From Bacteroides sp. (lineage in GTDB: Bacteria > Bacteroidota > Bacteroidia > Bacteroidales > Muribaculaceae), in NCBI GenBank assembly GCA_023666905.1, contig JAMPBC010000001.1, positions 517,457 through 581,456 on the forward strand: a stretch of 64,000 nt of DNA, given 5' to 3'. Below, in pieces: positions 19,183 through 30,159 of the stretch (positions are counted from its first letter, which is position 1; each line of letters begins with the position of its first letter). The notes under the pieces were generated by a model. It searched no databases. It was not told where the DNA came from and was given only the letters and a program-made list of their open reading frames with translations. The position numbers and the translations under genes are program-made.

Positions 19183-20184
19183 TTATTCAGGATTTACAAT
19201 AGCCTCGGGAGCTGTGATAGGTTTGGCTTCCCAGCCAAGTGCACTTGCACCAAGCACAGCGGCATCGGCTTCTTTAAGCTCTGAAAGAATCACTTTCACT
19301 TTGCCTTTCCAAATTGAAAGCATGTTCTTCTCCATAGCTTCGCGGAGCGGCTTGAGCAACAGCTCTCCGGCCTTGGCCAGACCTCCGAAAATAACAAATG
19401 CTTCGGGCGATGAGAACACGGTGAAATCGGCAAGAGCCTCACCAAGAATAGTGCCGGTGTAATCAAACACGCTCTTGGCCAGCTTGTCGCCTGCCATGGC
19501 TGCATCGTAAACATCCTTAGAGGTGATTTCTTCAATGGGTAATTCGCGAAGGGTCGAGGGCGTGTCGGTCATTTCAAGATACTCGCGCGCGGTGCGGGCA
19601 ACGCCGGTAGCCGAGCAGTATGTTTCAAGACAGCCTGTGCGTCCGCAGCCGCACAAACGGCCATTGTTGCGCTTAACAATCACATGGCCAAGTTCGCCGG
19701 CAAAGCCATCGTGACCGTAAACGAGCTGTCCGTTTACCACAATGCCTGAACCCACACCGGTTCCCAACGTAATCATAATGAAATCCTTCAGACCGCGGGC
19801 GGCGCCGTAGGTCATTTCGCCAATGGCAGCTGCATTGGCATCGTTGGTAATTGCAACCGGGAGGCCCATCTTGTCAGAAAGCAATTTGGCAAAGGGAATG
19901 GGAGTGGGCCAGGGAAGGTTCACACCATCCTCAATCATACCTGTAAAGAAGTTGGCATTAGGAGCGCCAACGCCGATACCGTAAATTTTATCCTGAGCCT
20001 CGATGGTAGCAATCAAGCGATTGAGTTCATCGCTAAGTTCGTTGATATAATCAGTGATATTGGAGTGCTTGCGGGTTTTTATAGAGTTGCTGGCAAGCAC
20101 AATGCCACGGGCATCAACAATGCCGAACACTGTGTTAGTGCCACCCATGTCAATGCCGATTACGTAAGGTTTAGAGTTTGTCAT
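19183..20184 (-). CDS. ROK-family sugar kinase (glucokinase-like)
   Basis: ATP-dependent sugar kinase of the ROK family. It has the phosphate-binding GIDMGGTN at the start, TNDANAAAIGE, the ELGHVIV catalytic/metal segment and the zinc motif CGCGRTGCLE. Glucokinase is most likely, but N-acetylmannosamine or fructose kinases look alike. I chose the ATG at 20184 (333 residues); the longer start at 20214 falls inside the promoter element TACCTTTG. Confidence 0.88.
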   Translation of the reverse strand: MTNSKPYVIGIDMGGTNTVFGIVDARGIVLASNSIKTRKHSNITDYINELSDELNRLIATIEAQDKIYGIGVGAPNANFFTGMIEDGVNLPWPTPIPFAKLLSDKMGLPVAITNDANAAAIGEMTYGAARGLKDFIMITLGTGVGSGIVVNGQLVYGHDGFAGELGHVIVKRNNGRLCGCGRTGCLETYCSATGVARTAREYLEMTDTPSTLRELPIEEITSKDVYDAAMAGDKLAKSVFDYTGTILGEALADFTVFSSPEAFVIFGGLAKAGELLLKPLREAMEKNMLSIWKGKVKVILSELKEADAAVLGASALGWEAKPITAPEAIVNPE

Positions 20185-20211
20185 TGTTTTTATGGTTTGA
20201 TTGATTTGTGA

Positions 20212-20219
20212 CAAAGGTA
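20212..20219 (-). promoter_or_regulatory. ROK kinase promoter -7 element
   Basis: TACCTTTG on the minus strand, 27 bases before the ATG at 20184. A TTTG lies 22 bases further upstream. Confidence 0.6.
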
Positions 20220-20327
20220 ATTAAAAAAGTGCAACGAACGGCAAATTTATTCCAACTTTTTTCGTTATACATAGCAGCAAAGTCTTTGCGCATGAGCTCG
20301 CCACCGAATCATCATCCTAACTATCAA

Positions 20328-20359
20328 TTTGGCTATAACTTCTATTTTGCTTAATTTTG
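20328..20359 (+). promoter_or_regulatory. Promoter of the clostripain-like gene
   Basis: TTTG (20328-20331), exactly 20 bases, TAATTTTG (20352-20359). It ends 26 bases before the ATG at 20386 and rules out the longer reading frame starting at 20329. Confidence 0.75.
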
Positions 20360-20385
20360 CGCTTCATCGAGCCTGCCTCACAATT

Positions 20386-21510
20386 ATGAATTTACGATTT
20401 ACACTGGTGCTGTGCACCCTTTTTATCTTCCTGATTTCATGCTCCGACGAGCCCGAATCGCCCCAGTTTAAAAGAGCTGTGATTGTTTACATGGCTGCCA
20501 ATAACAACCTGTCAACTAATTCCTATCGCGACATAATGGAAATGAAACTGGCTGCCAACGGACTTGCTGACAGCTCGCTGATTGTTTATCATCATCCGGC
20601 CGATGCGGCTCCACGACTTTTTGAAATAACCCCGCAAGGAACCGAGCGCACTATAAAGACTTACGACACTTGCGAATCCTCCCTTAGCATCAACCGCATG
20701 AACACCGTGATTCACGATGCCATCGCAGCCTCATCGGCAGATACCTACGGGCTTGTGCTGTGGAGCCACGGCACGGGCTGGCACAGCGATTCCCATACAC
20801 TCAACGAGAGCCGCACCGGCCTCTCACCGCTGGCTTTTGGCGAAGATGGCGTGAGAAATCCCGTAAAGATGAAAATCACCTCTTTAGCCAAGGCTCTGGA
20901 AGATTTCAACTTCGACTATATCTACTTTGACTGTTGCCACATGGCCACGGTTGAAATCGCTTACGAATTGCGTCGCATCACTCCCTTGATTGTGGGCTGC
21001 CCAACTGAACTTGACATTGACGGAATGCCATACGACCGCAATCTCCCCTACCTGTTCTCGGCAGTTTCCAACCTCTCCACAGCCATAAACAATGTGTTCG
21101 AGCTCTATTCCCGGCCCGGCTACTACGGCTGCTGCATAAGCCTCATTTCCACCGATGATCTTGATGAATTAGCACGAGTGAGCCGCGAAATTCTTAAAGT
21201 GTGCGCAGCCCCCGACAACTACACGCCGGTTCCCTACTTCCGTTCGCTGGTGATGAGCACCGGAATTTTTGACATGTATCACTATTTCCAGGCACTCACG
21301 GCCAACGCTCCGGCCCTTTGGGCTGAATGGGAAAAGACGTTCAACAGAGTGGTGCTGAAAACGTACACTTCCCCCACCGTGTTCATGCTTCCGGCCACAA
21401 ATTTCCATGGGCTCGGCTGTAACATTCCCACCCCAAAATACCCCATAACCTACAATGGCTACAACGAATTGCAATGGTGCAACGACGTTGTTTCAACCGT
21501 AACCCCATAA
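20386..21510 (+). CDS. Clostripain-family (C11) cysteine peptidase lipoprotein
   Basis: Leader MNLRFTLVLCTLFIFLISC gives a lipobox at Cys19, so the enzyme should be lipid-anchored. The C11 fold is shown by VIVYMAANNNL, the catalytic His in LVLWSHGTGW and the catalytic Cys in YFDCCHMATVEIAYEL. Family members cut after basic residues and are often self-activated. The mscS gene starts 15 bases later. The start was chosen from the promoter position. Confidence 0.88.
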   Translation: MNLRFTLVLCTLFIFLISCSDEPESPQFKRAVIVYMAANNNLSTNSYRDIMEMKLAANGLADSSLIVYHHPADAAPRLFEITPQGTERTIKTYDTCESSLSINRMNTVIHDAIAASSADTYGLVLWSHGTGWHSDSHTLNESRTGLSPLAFGEDGVRNPVKMKITSLAKALEDFNFDYIYFDCCHMATVEIAYELRRITPLIVGCPTELDIDGMPYDRNLPYLFSAVSNLSTAINNVFELYSRPGYYGCCISLISTDDLDELARVSREILKVCAAPDNYTPVPYFRSLVMSTGIFDMYHYFQALTANAPALWAEWEKTFNRVVLKTYTSPTVFMLPATNFHGLGCNIPTPKYPITYNGYNELQWCNDVVSTVTP

Positions 21511-21525
21511 CCATTTTCCCATAAC

Positions 21526-22635
21526 ATGAACCTCAGCCAAATTCCCCTTACACCAAGCGCCGCCTCCGAACCGGCCGACACCACCTCCACCGCAATGAAC
21601 AAATCGTGGAGCGCATTGGAGGCAGTGTCGTTCGACGACCTCATCAATCGCATAGCCTCCACCCTCGTTGATTTCGCCATTCACCTGGCGGTAGCCATAC
21701 TGGTGTTTTATGCGGGTAAATTCTTGATAAAGAAGCTCTATACACTCACAGCCAATATTCTATACCGTCGCAAAGTCGACAAGTCGCTCACCACGTTTGT
21801 GCTCTCGTTGGTCAACATGGTGCTCTACTTCATTTTGGTTGTAACTGTAATTGGCATACTTGGCATAAACACCACCTCATTCATTGCAATCTTTGCCTCG
21901 GCCGGTGTTGCAATAGGTATGGCACTGAGCGGCACTCTGCAAAATTTTGCCGGCGGAGTGCTGATTCTTCTGTTAAAGCCCTACAAAGTCGGCGATTATA
22001 TTGAAGCCCAAGGATATGCCGGTGTGGTTAAAGAGATTCAGATATTCTCAACCATCATCACCACCCCCGACAATAAGTCAATTATCGTCCCCAACGGGCC
22101 ACTCTCCACGGGCTCCATCAACAACTGGTCACGCGAAGAGTATCGCCGTATTGACTGGACCGTAGGCATAAGCTACGGCGACAGCGTTGCCACAGCCCGT
22201 GAAGTGATTCTCAACATACTTGACACCGACCCTCGTATTGTCAAAGCCCCCATTGAAAACGGCACAGCTTCAACAACAGCAGACAGCTCTGATTCACAGC
22301 ATAACATTCCAGCGCCGAAACGCAGCATCTGGAACCGCATATTTCACTCCCGCAAAAAGATGCTCGACCCGTCAGCCATTGAAACCCCCACAATCGACAT
22401 CACAGCGCTTGTACCAAAAATCAATCATACCCCGCAAGTGGTGCTGTCGGAATTAGCCGACTCAAGCGTGAATCTTTCAGTAAGGGCATGGGTTAAATCA
22501 CCCGACTATTGGGCAACATATTTCGAAGTCAACGAAAAAATCTACAATACCCTCCCCTCTGCCGGACTGAGTTTCCCGTTTCCGCAGATGGACGTTCATT
22601 TCGACTCCGCCGTCGGCACCCCTGAAAAAGCATAA
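21526..22635 (+). CDS. MscS-family mechanosensitive channel
   Basis: Small-conductance channel that releases solutes on hypo-osmotic shock. Three N-terminal helices lead to the pore helix (FASAGVAIGMALSGTLQNFAGG), then a beta domain (VGDYIEAQGYAGVVKEI, IIVPNGPLSTGSINNWS) and a C-terminal domain. A polar stretch of about 55 residues (roughly 245-300, TTADSSDSQHN and following) interrupts the C-terminal domain and looks like a lineage-specific insert. Confidence 0.92.
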   Translation: MNLSQIPLTPSAASEPADTTSTAMNKSWSALEAVSFDDLINRIASTLVDFAIHLAVAILVFYAGKFLIKKLYTLTANILYRRKVDKSLTTFVLSLVNMVLYFILVVTVIGILGINTTSFIAIFASAGVAIGMALSGTLQNFAGGVLILLLKPYKVGDYIEAQGYAGVVKEIQIFSTIITTPDNKSIIVPNGPLSTGSINNWSREEYRRIDWTVGISYGDSVATAREVILNILDTDPRIVKAPIENGTASTTADSSDSQHNIPAPKRSIWNRIFHSRKKMLDPSAIETPTIDITALVPKINHTPQVVLSELADSSVNLSVRAWVKSPDYWATYFEVNEKIYNTLPSAGLSFPFPQMDVHFDSAVGTPEKA

Positions 22636-22701
22636 TGACTTTCGTGCCACTTTTGCATGAAAAAAATCGGCCAATGGCCCCTTTAATTCGCCCATATTCA
22701 C

Positions 22702-22709
22702 TATCTTTG
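22702..22709 (+). promoter_or_regulatory. secA promoter -7 element
   Basis: TATCTTTG, about 75 bases before the secA ATG; a second candidate, TAATTTTG, lies at 22713-22720. No clear -33 element. Confidence 0.5.
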
Positions 22710-22783
22710 CATTAATTTTGGAGTCGGACCATCGGTTTGATTCCTCAACTAATTGATTAATAACAAGAAAGACCATTAAATAA

Positions 22784-25700
22784 ATGTCAGTAACATCATT
22801 TCTGAGTAAGATTTTCGGAAACAAGTCGGACCGCGACTTGCGAGAAATCAAGCCTATTGTAGACAAGATAGAGGCCTTGAGCGCTGAATTGAAAAACCTC
22901 AGCCCCGATGAACTCAGGGCCAAAATAGACGCCGTGCGTGCCGACATTCGTCAGGCAGTGAGCGCCGATGAAGAGGCTGCCGCCAAAAAGCGCCTTGAAA
23001 TCGAACAATTGCCCATTGACAAACGCCAACCCGTTTGGGACGAGATTGACCGTCACGAAAAAAACGTGCTCGACATCATAGAGCACAAGCTTGACGAGCA
23101 CCTCCCCATTGTGTTCGCCACCTTGCGCGAAACCGCCGCACGGTTTGCCAACAATCCCACCGTTGAGGTAACCGCAACCGACCTTGACCGCGAACTTGCC
23201 GCACAAGGCAAAGACTTTGTCAGCATTGAAGGCGACAAAGCCATCTGGAAAAACCAATGGGTTGCAGGCGGAAATCTGCTCACATGGGACATGATCCATT
23301 ACCATGTTCAGCTTATTGGCGGTGTGGTTCTTCATCAAGGTAAAATTGCCGAAATGGCAACCGGTGAAGGTAAAACCCTCGTGGCAACCCTCCCGGTGTT
23401 CCTCCGCTCTCTTTCCGGCAAGGGAGTTCATGTGGTAACCGTCAACGACTATCTGTCAAAACGTGACTCCGAGTGGATGGGCCCGCTTTACATGTTCCAT
23501 GGCTCAACCGTGGATTGCATTGACAAGCATCAGCCTAACACTCCCCAACGCCGAGCCGCTTATAACTGCGACATCACGTTCGGGACCAACAATGAATTCG
23601 GTTTCGACTACTTGCGCGACAATATGGCCATGTCGCCCGATGACATGGTGCAGCGCAAGCACTATTATGCAATTGTGGATGAGGTTGACTCCGTGCTCAT
23701 TGACGATGCCCGTACACCGCTCATCATTTCCGGCCCCGTTCCCAAAGGCGACGACCAACTCTTCAACGAGTATCGTCCCAACGTGGAAAAGGTTGTGAAC
23801 GCACAGCGCAAATTGGTAAACCAAATCCTTGCCGATGCAAAAACCAAACTTGCCAGTGAGGACAAAGAGGAACGTAAAGAAGGTGCATTGCTCCTGTTCC
23901 GCGCATTCAAAGGTCTCCCCAAAAACACTCCCCTCATCCGCTTCCTCAGCCAGGAAGGCATGAAAAACATTCTGCTTGAAACTGAGGCCTACTACCTTCA
24001 GGACAACTCCCGCGAGATGCCCAAGGCTACGGAGCCGCTCTACTTCGTTATTGATGAAAAGAACCGCAGCGTAGAACTCACAGACAAGGGTATCGATGCC
24101 CTCACGGGCACTCAGGCCGACCCTACGTTCTTCGTTCTCCCCGACATTGCTTCACAGCTCTCGGAAGCCGAGACAATCGCCGACCCTGAAGAGCGTGCCC
24201 GACGCAAGGACGAACTGATGCAGAATTATGCCGTTAAGGCCGAGCGCGTTCACACGGTAACACAGCTCCTGAAAGCCTACACATTATTTGAAAAGGATGT
24301 GGAATATGTCATTGATGACAATAAAATTAAAATCGTCGATGAGCAAACCGGCCGTATAATGGAAGGTCGCCGTTACTCCGACGGACTTCATCAGGCCATC
24401 GAGGCCAAAGAAGGAGTGAAAGTGGAAGCCGCCACGCAAACCTTTGCCACTATCACTCTTCAGAACTACTTCCGCATGTATCACAAGCTTGCCGGCATGA
24501 CAGGTACAGCAGAAACTGAAGCAGGCGAGTTCTGGGACATCTACAAACTTGATGTGGTGACCATCCCCACCAATCGCCCGGTTGCCCGTGAGGATATGAA
24601 GGACCGCGTGTTCAAAACCAAAAAAGAGAAGTACGCTGCCGTTATTGATGAGATTCAGGCCCTTGTAAAAGCAGGTCGTCCGGTTCTCGTAGGTACAACT
24701 TCTGTGGAAATATCGGAATTGCTCAGCCGCATGCTCACCATGCGTCACATTCCCCACAATGTGCTCAACGCCAAACTCCACCAGAAAGAGGCCGACATCG
24801 TGGCCCAGGCCGGTCGAGCAGGCACCGTTACAATTGCCACCAATATGGCCGGCCGTGGTACCGACATCAAGCTCCCTGCCGAAGTAAAAGATGCAGGCGG
24901 TTTGGCAATTATCGGTACAGAACGTCACGAAAGCCGACGTGTTGACCGCCAGCTTCGAGGACGTTCCGGACGTCAGGGCGACCCTGGTTCATCAGTGTTC
25001 TATCTCTCGTTCGAGGACCAGCTGATGCGCCTTTTTGTCACTGACAAGGTGATGAAGATGCTTGACAAATTCGGCATCCAAGAGGGCGAAATGATTGAAT
25101 CGAAAATGATTGACCGCGCCATTGAAAATGCCCAGAAACGCGTGGAGGAGAACAACTTCGGTATTCGTAAACGCCTGCTTGAATATGACGACGTTATGAA
25201 CAAGCAGCGCACCTACATTTATTCACGCCGCCATCACGCTCTGCTTGGCGAACGAATTGGCATTGACATTGCCAATATGTTCTTCGATGTTATTGAAAAC
25301 CTGGTGAATAACTACTCCGCTCCTACCGACTATCAGGACCTCTCCATGGAGCTGATGCGCATTCTCACCATTGAAACTCCTTTCACCGAAAAGGAATTTG
25401 CTTCAATGGCCAAGGAGGACATTATTGACCGCATAAACGAAGCTGCTATTGCCGCTTTTGACCGCAAGAGCGATGCCATTCGCAACGTTGCCATCCCCGT
25501 GATTAAAAACTGCGTTGAGGTGCAAGGCATGACCGGAAAGATTATTGTTCCCATGACAGACGGGAAACGCATATTCCACCTCCGCGCTGATTTGAAAGAG
25601 GCTTACGATTCCGAATGCAGGTCCATTGTCAAAGAGTGGCACAAAGCCGTGCTCCTTGTTTCTATCGATGAACTTTGGAAAGAGCACTTGCGCGAGCTTG

Positions 25701-26146
25701 ACCAGTTGCGCCAGTCGGTTCAAAATGCATCGTATGAGCAGAAGGACCCGTTGGTAATCTATAAAATGGAGTCGTTCCACCTGTTTGAGGAGATGCTCAA
25801 TAATTTGAACGTGAAAGTGGCATCGGCCCTTACCCGCGGACAAATTTACATGCCTCAGCGTCCTGCCGACACTCCGGCAAACGACGAAGCGCAAGCCGAG
25901 TCTCAACCCAAGCCTCAGCCCAAGGTTGAACGCGCCATGCCGGAGCGCAAGAACGATTACTCCCAGTACAAGGCTTCAAAGGAAGCCCTGCCCGGCGAGA
26001 ACGCCCAGCGTGCTGCGGCATCCTCGCCACAGGGAGGCCAGCAACGCCCGCAGCCGGTTGTCAATGGCCCTAAAGTTGGACGTAACGACCCTTGTCCTTG
26101 CGGTAGCGGCAAGAAATTCAAAAACTGCCATGGTCGCGGAATGTAA
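22784..26146 (+). CDS. secA: Preprotein translocase ATPase SecA
   Basis: Motor that drives secretory proteins through SecYEG. Walker A is MATGEGKTL, the DEAD-type box is [20 protein letters not shown], and the helicase half has [11 protein letters not shown] and [13 protein letters not shown]. The C-terminus ends in the zinc finger [13 protein letters not shown] after a Pro/Gln-rich linker. At 1120 residues it is longer than E. coli SecA; an insert lies within the first ATPase half (about residues 330-430), as in other Bacteroidota. Confidence 0.98.
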   Translation: MSVTSFLSKIFGNKSDRDLREIKPIVDKIEALSAELKNLSPDELRAKIDAVRADIRQAVSADEEAAAKKRLEIEQLPIDKRQPVWDEIDRHEKNVLDIIEHKLDEHLPIVFATLRETAARFANNPTVEVTATDLDRELAAQGKDFVSIEGDKAIWKNQWVAGGNLLTWDMIHYHVQLIGGVVLHQGKIAEMATGEGKTLVATLPVFLRSLSGKGVHVVTVNDYLSKRDSEWMGPLYMFHGSTVDCIDKHQPNTPQRRAAYNCDITFGTNNEFGFDYLRDNMAMSPDDMVQRKHYYAIVDEVDSVLIDDARTPLIISGPVPKGDDQLFNEYRPNVEKVVNAQRKLVNQILADAKTKLASEDKEERKEGALLLFRAFKGLPKNTPLIRFLSQEGMKNILLETEAYYLQDNSREMPKATEPLYFVIDEKNRSVELTDKGIDALTGTQADPTFFVLPDIASQLSEAETIADPEERARRKDELMQNYAVKAERVHTVTQLLKAYTLFEKDVEYVIDDNKIKIVDEQTGRIMEGRRYSDGLHQAIEAKEGVKVEAATQTFATITLQNYFRMYHKLAGMTGTAETEAGEFWDIYKLDVVTIPTNRPVAREDMKDRVFKTKKEKYAAVIDEIQALVKAGRPVLVGTTSVEISELLSRMLTMRHIPHNVLNAKLHQKEADIVAQAGRAGTVTIATNMAGRGTDIKLPAEVKDAGGLAIIGTERHESRRVDRQLRGRSGRQGDPGSSVFYLSFEDQLMRLFVTDKVMKMLDKFGIQEGEMIESKMIDRAIENAQKRVEENNFGIRKRLLEYDDVMNKQRTYIYSRRHHALLGERIGIDIANMFFDVIENLVNNYSAPTDYQDLSMELMRILTIETPFTEKEFASMAKEDIIDRINEAAIAAFDRKSDAIRNVAIPVIKNCVEVQGMTGKIIVPMTDGKRIFHLRADLKEAYDSECRSIVKEWHKAVLLVSIDELWKEHLRELDQLRQSVQNASYEQKDPLVIYKMESFHLFEEMLNNLNVKVASALTRGQIYMPQRPADTPANDEAQAESQPKPQPKVERAMPERKNDYSQYKASKEALPGENAQRAAASSPQGGQQRPQPVVNGPKVGRNDPCPCGSGKKFKNCHGRGM

Positions 26147-26167
26147 CAATCTATAATTGCAATCATT

Positions 26168-27094
26168 ATGAACAAGAAAGTAATCATTGCCATTGCAGCC
26201 GTCCTCCTGTTGTTACTTGCCGGAGCAATCTTTTTCAGCGTAAAGCAAGTTACTTCACTTCGTCAAGAAGTGGCTGAAGCACAGGCTCAGAACGAGCAGC
26301 TTCAAATCACCAACGACCAATTACAACTTTCCAATGAGCTAAGTGCCATCAACTCTGAGTTTCAGCAATATGAGGACCAGGCCGTGAAATTGACCAACGA
26401 CACCATTTTGGCCAAGTACACGGCGGCAAAAGCCAAAGTTGAACAACTCATGAAGGAGTTGAAGCAACAAAAAGCCACATCCCACGCTGAAATCGAGGCC
26501 AAATCCAAGAAAATAAAGGAACTTCAGGGCGAAATTGAAACGCTGCGCGGTCTTTTGCGCCATTACATAGCTCAGGTTGATTCACTTGGAAAAGAGAATG
26601 CCGGACTGCGCGCCGAGAACGCGGAAATACGCACCGCCAATGAGTCACTCTCCTCTCAAGTTCAAGAAGTTTCGCAGAAAGCCGAGGTTCTGAGTCAGCG
26701 AATGACGTTGGCCGAGAAACTGAACGTGACGGGCGTGTCGCTGCAGGCGCTTAATGGCAAAGGCAAGAATGAAAAGAACGTGACCAAGGCCAAGCAACTG
26801 AAAGTGACATTCACCATTCCTCAAAACAATTCCACCCCCGTGGGCCCGAAAACCATTTACATGCGCCTCACCGGTCCCGAAGGCTCTCTGCTCGGCAATG
26901 CCGGTTCCTTCTCGTTCGAGGGTTCCAATGTTGCTTGCTCAGCTAAGAAGACAGTTGAGTATGCCGGCGATGAAATATCAGGCATAACAATGTACTGGGA
27001 TGTGAACACCACACTCAATCCCGGTGATTATACTGTGGAATTGTTCGCCGACAATTATCGGCTTGCTTCCCGACGTTTCACTTTAAAGAAATAA
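26168..27094 (+). CDS. Single-pass membrane coiled-coil protein of unknown function
   Basis: One N-terminal membrane helix (about 4-25), then a long coiled coil (about 28-200) rich in Gln, Glu and Lys, then a compact beta-rich domain (about 205-308) with pattern MRLTGPEGSLLG and NPGDYTVELFADNYRLASR. The arrangement suggests a spacer holding a beta domain away from the membrane. It starts 21 bases after secA. I do not recognise a named family. Confidence 0.75.
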   Translation: MNKKVIIAIAAVLLLLLAGAIFFSVKQVTSLRQEVAEAQAQNEQLQITNDQLQLSNELSAINSEFQQYEDQAVKLTNDTILAKYTAAKAKVEQLMKELKQQKATSHAEIEAKSKKIKELQGEIETLRGLLRHYIAQVDSLGKENAGLRAENAEIRTANESLSSQVQEVSQKAEVLSQRMTLAEKLNVTGVSLQALNGKGKNEKNVTKAKQLKVTFTIPQNNSTPVGPKTIYMRLTGPEGSLLGNAGSFSFEGSNVACSAKKTVEYAGDEISGITMYWDVNTTLNPGDYTVELFADNYRLASRRFTLKK

Positions 27095-27101
27095 ACTGAC
27101 T

Positions 27102-27815
27102 TTGGACTACATTATAGACAGCATCAACGCAATCGATGTCAACGGCATCAACTCCGTCTACAAACTTCTGCTGAGTTTGTTGCTGGGTTGCTGCGTTGGA
27201 CTTGAACGAAAGCGCAAAGGCCAGATTGCCGGACTGCGCACTTTCGCCCTCATCTCCATGGGTGCGACGCTTGCAATGATTCTGTCCATATATGTTCCAC
27301 AGGAATATCTCGGTTTGAAAAATGGCGACCCCGGCCGTATAGCTGCCCAGGTTATCACCGGCATCGGTTTCCTTGGAGCCGGAGCCATTATTCAGAGTAA
27401 AGGCTCGGTGCGCGGACTCACAACGGCCGCCAGCATCTGGATTGTTGCAACAATCGGCATGGCCGTGGGTGTGGGAATGTACACACTTTCCATCATTGCC
27501 ACCTTGCTCATAATCCTGGTGCTTGCAGGTATTGAGGGACTTGAACGTCACATTCATTTAGGCGGTGAATCACGAATTATAAGAATCCGGGTTGACAGCG
27601 TTGTCACTGACATTGAACCATACGACAAAGTGCTTTGGAAGCATAATGTGAAACTTGTCAACACATACGTTGACTACAACTTCGCCCAAAAAACCACAAG
27701 TCTGAACCTTGTGGTGCTTGCACGCGAAACAACCAATTTCATTTCCCTGTTCTCCGACTTGCGACACCTCCACCCAACCTCCTCCATTTCAATTGCTAAA
27801 GAACTCACCATATAA
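27102..27815 (+). CDS. MgtC/SapB-family membrane protein
   Basis: The MgtC signature is clear: LLGCCVGLERKRKGQIAGLR, then ALISMGATLAMI and ITGIGFLGAGAII. Helices fill the first 145 residues; a soluble C-terminal domain of about 90 residues follows. Relatives affect magnesium homeostasis and virulence, though most MgtC-like proteins are uncharacterised. No ATG precedes the first helix, so the start appears to be TTG at 27102, seven bases after the upstream stop codon. Confidence 0.85.
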   Translation: MDYIIDSINAIDVNGINSVYKLLLSLLLGCCVGLERKRKGQIAGLRTFALISMGATLAMILSIYVPQEYLGLKNGDPGRIAAQVITGIGFLGAGAIIQSKGSVRGLTTAASIWIVATIGMAVGVGMYTLSIIATLLIILVLAGIEGLERHIHLGGESRIIRIRVDSVVTDIEPYDKVLWKHNVKLVNTYVDYNFAQKTTSLNLVVLARETTNFISLFSDLRHLHPTSSISIAKELTI

Positions 27816-27863
27816 CATCTTTTCCGGCTTGACAAAAATTTCATCCTGACACCCTGACTGCCA

Positions 27864-30131
27864 ATGACATTAGCCTCAATACTTCTCACGGCAACAACTG
27901 CAGCATCGAACGCTCCCGAAATTCAAATTGAGAGTTTGATTTCCGACCTTGCGTTCCTGCTTATCCTTGCGGCCGTGACAACTCTGTTTTTCAAGTGGAT
28001 TAAACAGCCGGTGGTGTTAGGCTACATTGTGGCCGGTTTTCTTGCAAGTCCCAACTTTTCCTACCTCCCTTCAATCACCACCGAACAAAACATTGAGTTC
28101 TGGGCTCAACTTGGCATTGTTATTCTACTTTTCTCGCTGGGATTGGAGTTCAGTTTCAAAAAGCTCATCAATGCCGGCGGCTCGGCAGTGGTCACGGCGC
28201 TTATCATTGTGATGGGAATGATGTGTTGCGGCTTTGCCATTGGGCGATTCCTCGGATTCACCAACATCAACAGCTTGTTCCTTGGAGGTATGCTGTCAAT
28301 GTCCTCCACCACCATAATAATAAAGGCATTCAACGACCTGCATCTCACCCACAAGAAATTTTCATCGCTTGTGTTTGCAGTGCTGATTGTCGAGGACCTT
28401 TTTGCCGTTGTAATGATGGTTGTGCTGTCGTCAATAGCTATAAACAACAGCGTGGCCGGAGGCGAAATGCTCATGAACATAAGCAAACTGGTGTTCTTCC
28501 TCGTAATCTGGTTTGCCGTGGGTGTGTTCATTCTCCCCTCATTGCTCAATCTCAACCGCCGTTACCTCAACTCCGAAACCCTCCTTATTGTGTCAATGGG
28601 GCTTTGCCTTGGCATGGCAGTGTTCTCCGTTTACTGTGGATTCTCACTGGCACTCGGAGCTTTTGTAATGGGTTCCATTCTTGCGGGCACGAGTTTTGCC
28701 GAACGCATTGAACACGTAACCACTCCGGTAAAGGACCTTTTCGGCGCCATATTTTTCATTTCGGTGGGCATGATGGTCAATCCCCACGTTATTGTTCAAT
28801 ATGCCGGACCAATCCTTATACTATCTGCTGTGGTAATAGTAGGCATGATTATTTTCGGAACCACCGGAATGCTTGTTACAGGACAATCGCTTAAAGTAGC
28901 CATTGAATCAGGTTTCTCACTCACACAAATAGGTGAGTTTGCCTTCATCATTGCCACCCTTGGTATGCAACTGGGCGTACTTGATTCCTCAATCTACCCC
29001 ATTGTGGTGGCCGTTTCAGTGCTAACAACGTTCACCACACCTTACTTTATACGTATGGCCGACCCGGTCTACAACTTCGTTGAGCGTATTCTTCCTGAAA
29101 AACTTCATTTCCTCATTGACCGATACTCGGACAAAGCTTCAAACGAAAGTGAGAGCGGACTGTTGTGGAAAACAGTGCTCAAGCGCTACCTTTGGCGCAT
29201 ACTCCTTTACTCTTCGGTGCTAATTGCCATAACGCTGATTTCGCGTGAGTGCATCTACCCCATTCTGAAGCACTTCTTCCCCAACTGGGGCCGGTTCCTG
29301 TCCACACTGGTCACCTTCTTTATAATGGCACCGTTCCTGATTGCCCTGTCCTATCCCGCCTCTAAAAAGACTGAGCGAGAACGCCTCATCAAAGCCAACG
29401 CGCGCTTTGACCTACCCTTGATTGTCATGACATTTTTCCGACTGTTTCTTTCGCTCGGATTCGTGATTTGGATGCTTAAGTCTTTCTATTCGTGGGGAGT
29501 GGCAGCGTCAATGGGGCTTGTAGTCTTCCTTCTTCTCATCTTTGTTCTCTCACGCAAACTGAGAACAAAAATGCGCTCCATTGAAAAGAAATTTCTTAAC
29601 AACCTGAACGAGCGGGAACTACGCCGTTCCGGACGAAACAACAATGTTATTTCCAATCTCCACTTGGCATTCATGACGGTAAGCTATGCGTGTCCCATGG
29701 TAGGACGCCGCTTGCTCAGCTCAGGGTTGCGCACCAACTACGGTGTCAGTGTGGCCTCCATTCAGCGCGGGTCGAAACTGATAACCGCCCCCGACGGTGA
29801 AACACGCATTTTCCCTGGCGACGTATTAGGCGTGATTGGCACCGACGATGAAATTCAACGTCTTATCCCTGTAATCGAAGCCCCGGTTGACGACAATGAC
29901 AACGGACCTTCGCCCTCTGACTATAAGCTCACATCCATCCAGCTATCCAACCACTCGCCGCTTATTGGAAAAACCGTGGCGGAATCCCAACTGTCTACTG
30001 CCTACAACGCTCTGTTAGTAAGTGTGATGAGGGGCGAAGAGTTCATGAACCCAGATCCTACAACCCGGTTCCAGCCTCACGACATTCTGTGGCTTGTGGC
30101 TAATCCCGACCAACTTGCTCCTCTAAAATAA
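27864..30131 (+). CDS. Kef-type cation/proton antiporter (CPA2) with two TrkA-C domains
   Basis: Twelve or more helices in the first 430 residues (FKWIKQPVVLGYIVAGFLAS, ILLFSLGLEFSFKKL, SMSSTTIIIKAF), typical of CPA2 potassium or sodium/proton exchangers. Two further helix groups follow to about 560. The C-terminus holds two TrkA-C modules (about 605-675 and 680-755) without the NAD-binding TrkA-N domain, so gating by a different ligand is expected. It probably shares an operon with mgtC and the epimerase. Confidence 0.9.
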   Translation: MTLASILLTATTAASNAPEIQIESLISDLAFLLILAAVTTLFFKWIKQPVVLGYIVAGFLASPNFSYLPSITTEQNIEFWAQLGIVILLFSLGLEFSFKKLINAGGSAVVTALIIVMGMMCCGFAIGRFLGFTNINSLFLGGMLSMSSTTIIIKAFNDLHLTHKKFSSLVFAVLIVEDLFAVVMMVVLSSIAINNSVAGGEMLMNISKLVFFLVIWFAVGVFILPSLLNLNRRYLNSETLLIVSMGLCLGMAVFSVYCGFSLALGAFVMGSILAGTSFAERIEHVTTPVKDLFGAIFFISVGMMVNPHVIVQYAGPILILSAVVIVGMIIFGTTGMLVTGQSLKVAIESGFSLTQIGEFAFIIATLGMQLGVLDSSIYPIVVAVSVLTTFTTPYFIRMADPVYNFVERILPEKLHFLIDRYSDKASNESESGLLWKTVLKRYLWRILLYSSVLIAITLISRECIYPILKHFFPNWGRFLSTLVTFFIMAPFLIALSYPASKKTERERLIKANARFDLPLIVMTFFRLFLSLGFVIWMLKSFYSWGVAASMGLVVFLLLIFVLSRKLRTKMRSIEKKFLNNLNERELRRSGRNNNVISNLHLAFMTVSYACPMVGRRLLSSGLRTNYGVSVASIQRGSKLITAPDGETRIFPGDVLGVIGTDDEIQRLIPVIEAPVDDNDNGPSPSDYKLTSIQLSNHSPLIGKTVAESQLSTAYNALLVSVMRGEEFMNPDPTTRFQPHDILWLVANPDQLAPLK

Positions 30132-30159
30132 AATCAACCGCATAATCTCCTCCACGATA

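Noticed and set aside
20185..20214. Longer ROK kinase start
   Set aside because: The ATG falls within the TACCTTTG promoter element; the ATG at 20184 matches the family start.
20329..20385. Longer start of the clostripain-like protein
   Set aside because: It lies across the promoter, and the lipoprotein signal begins at 20386.
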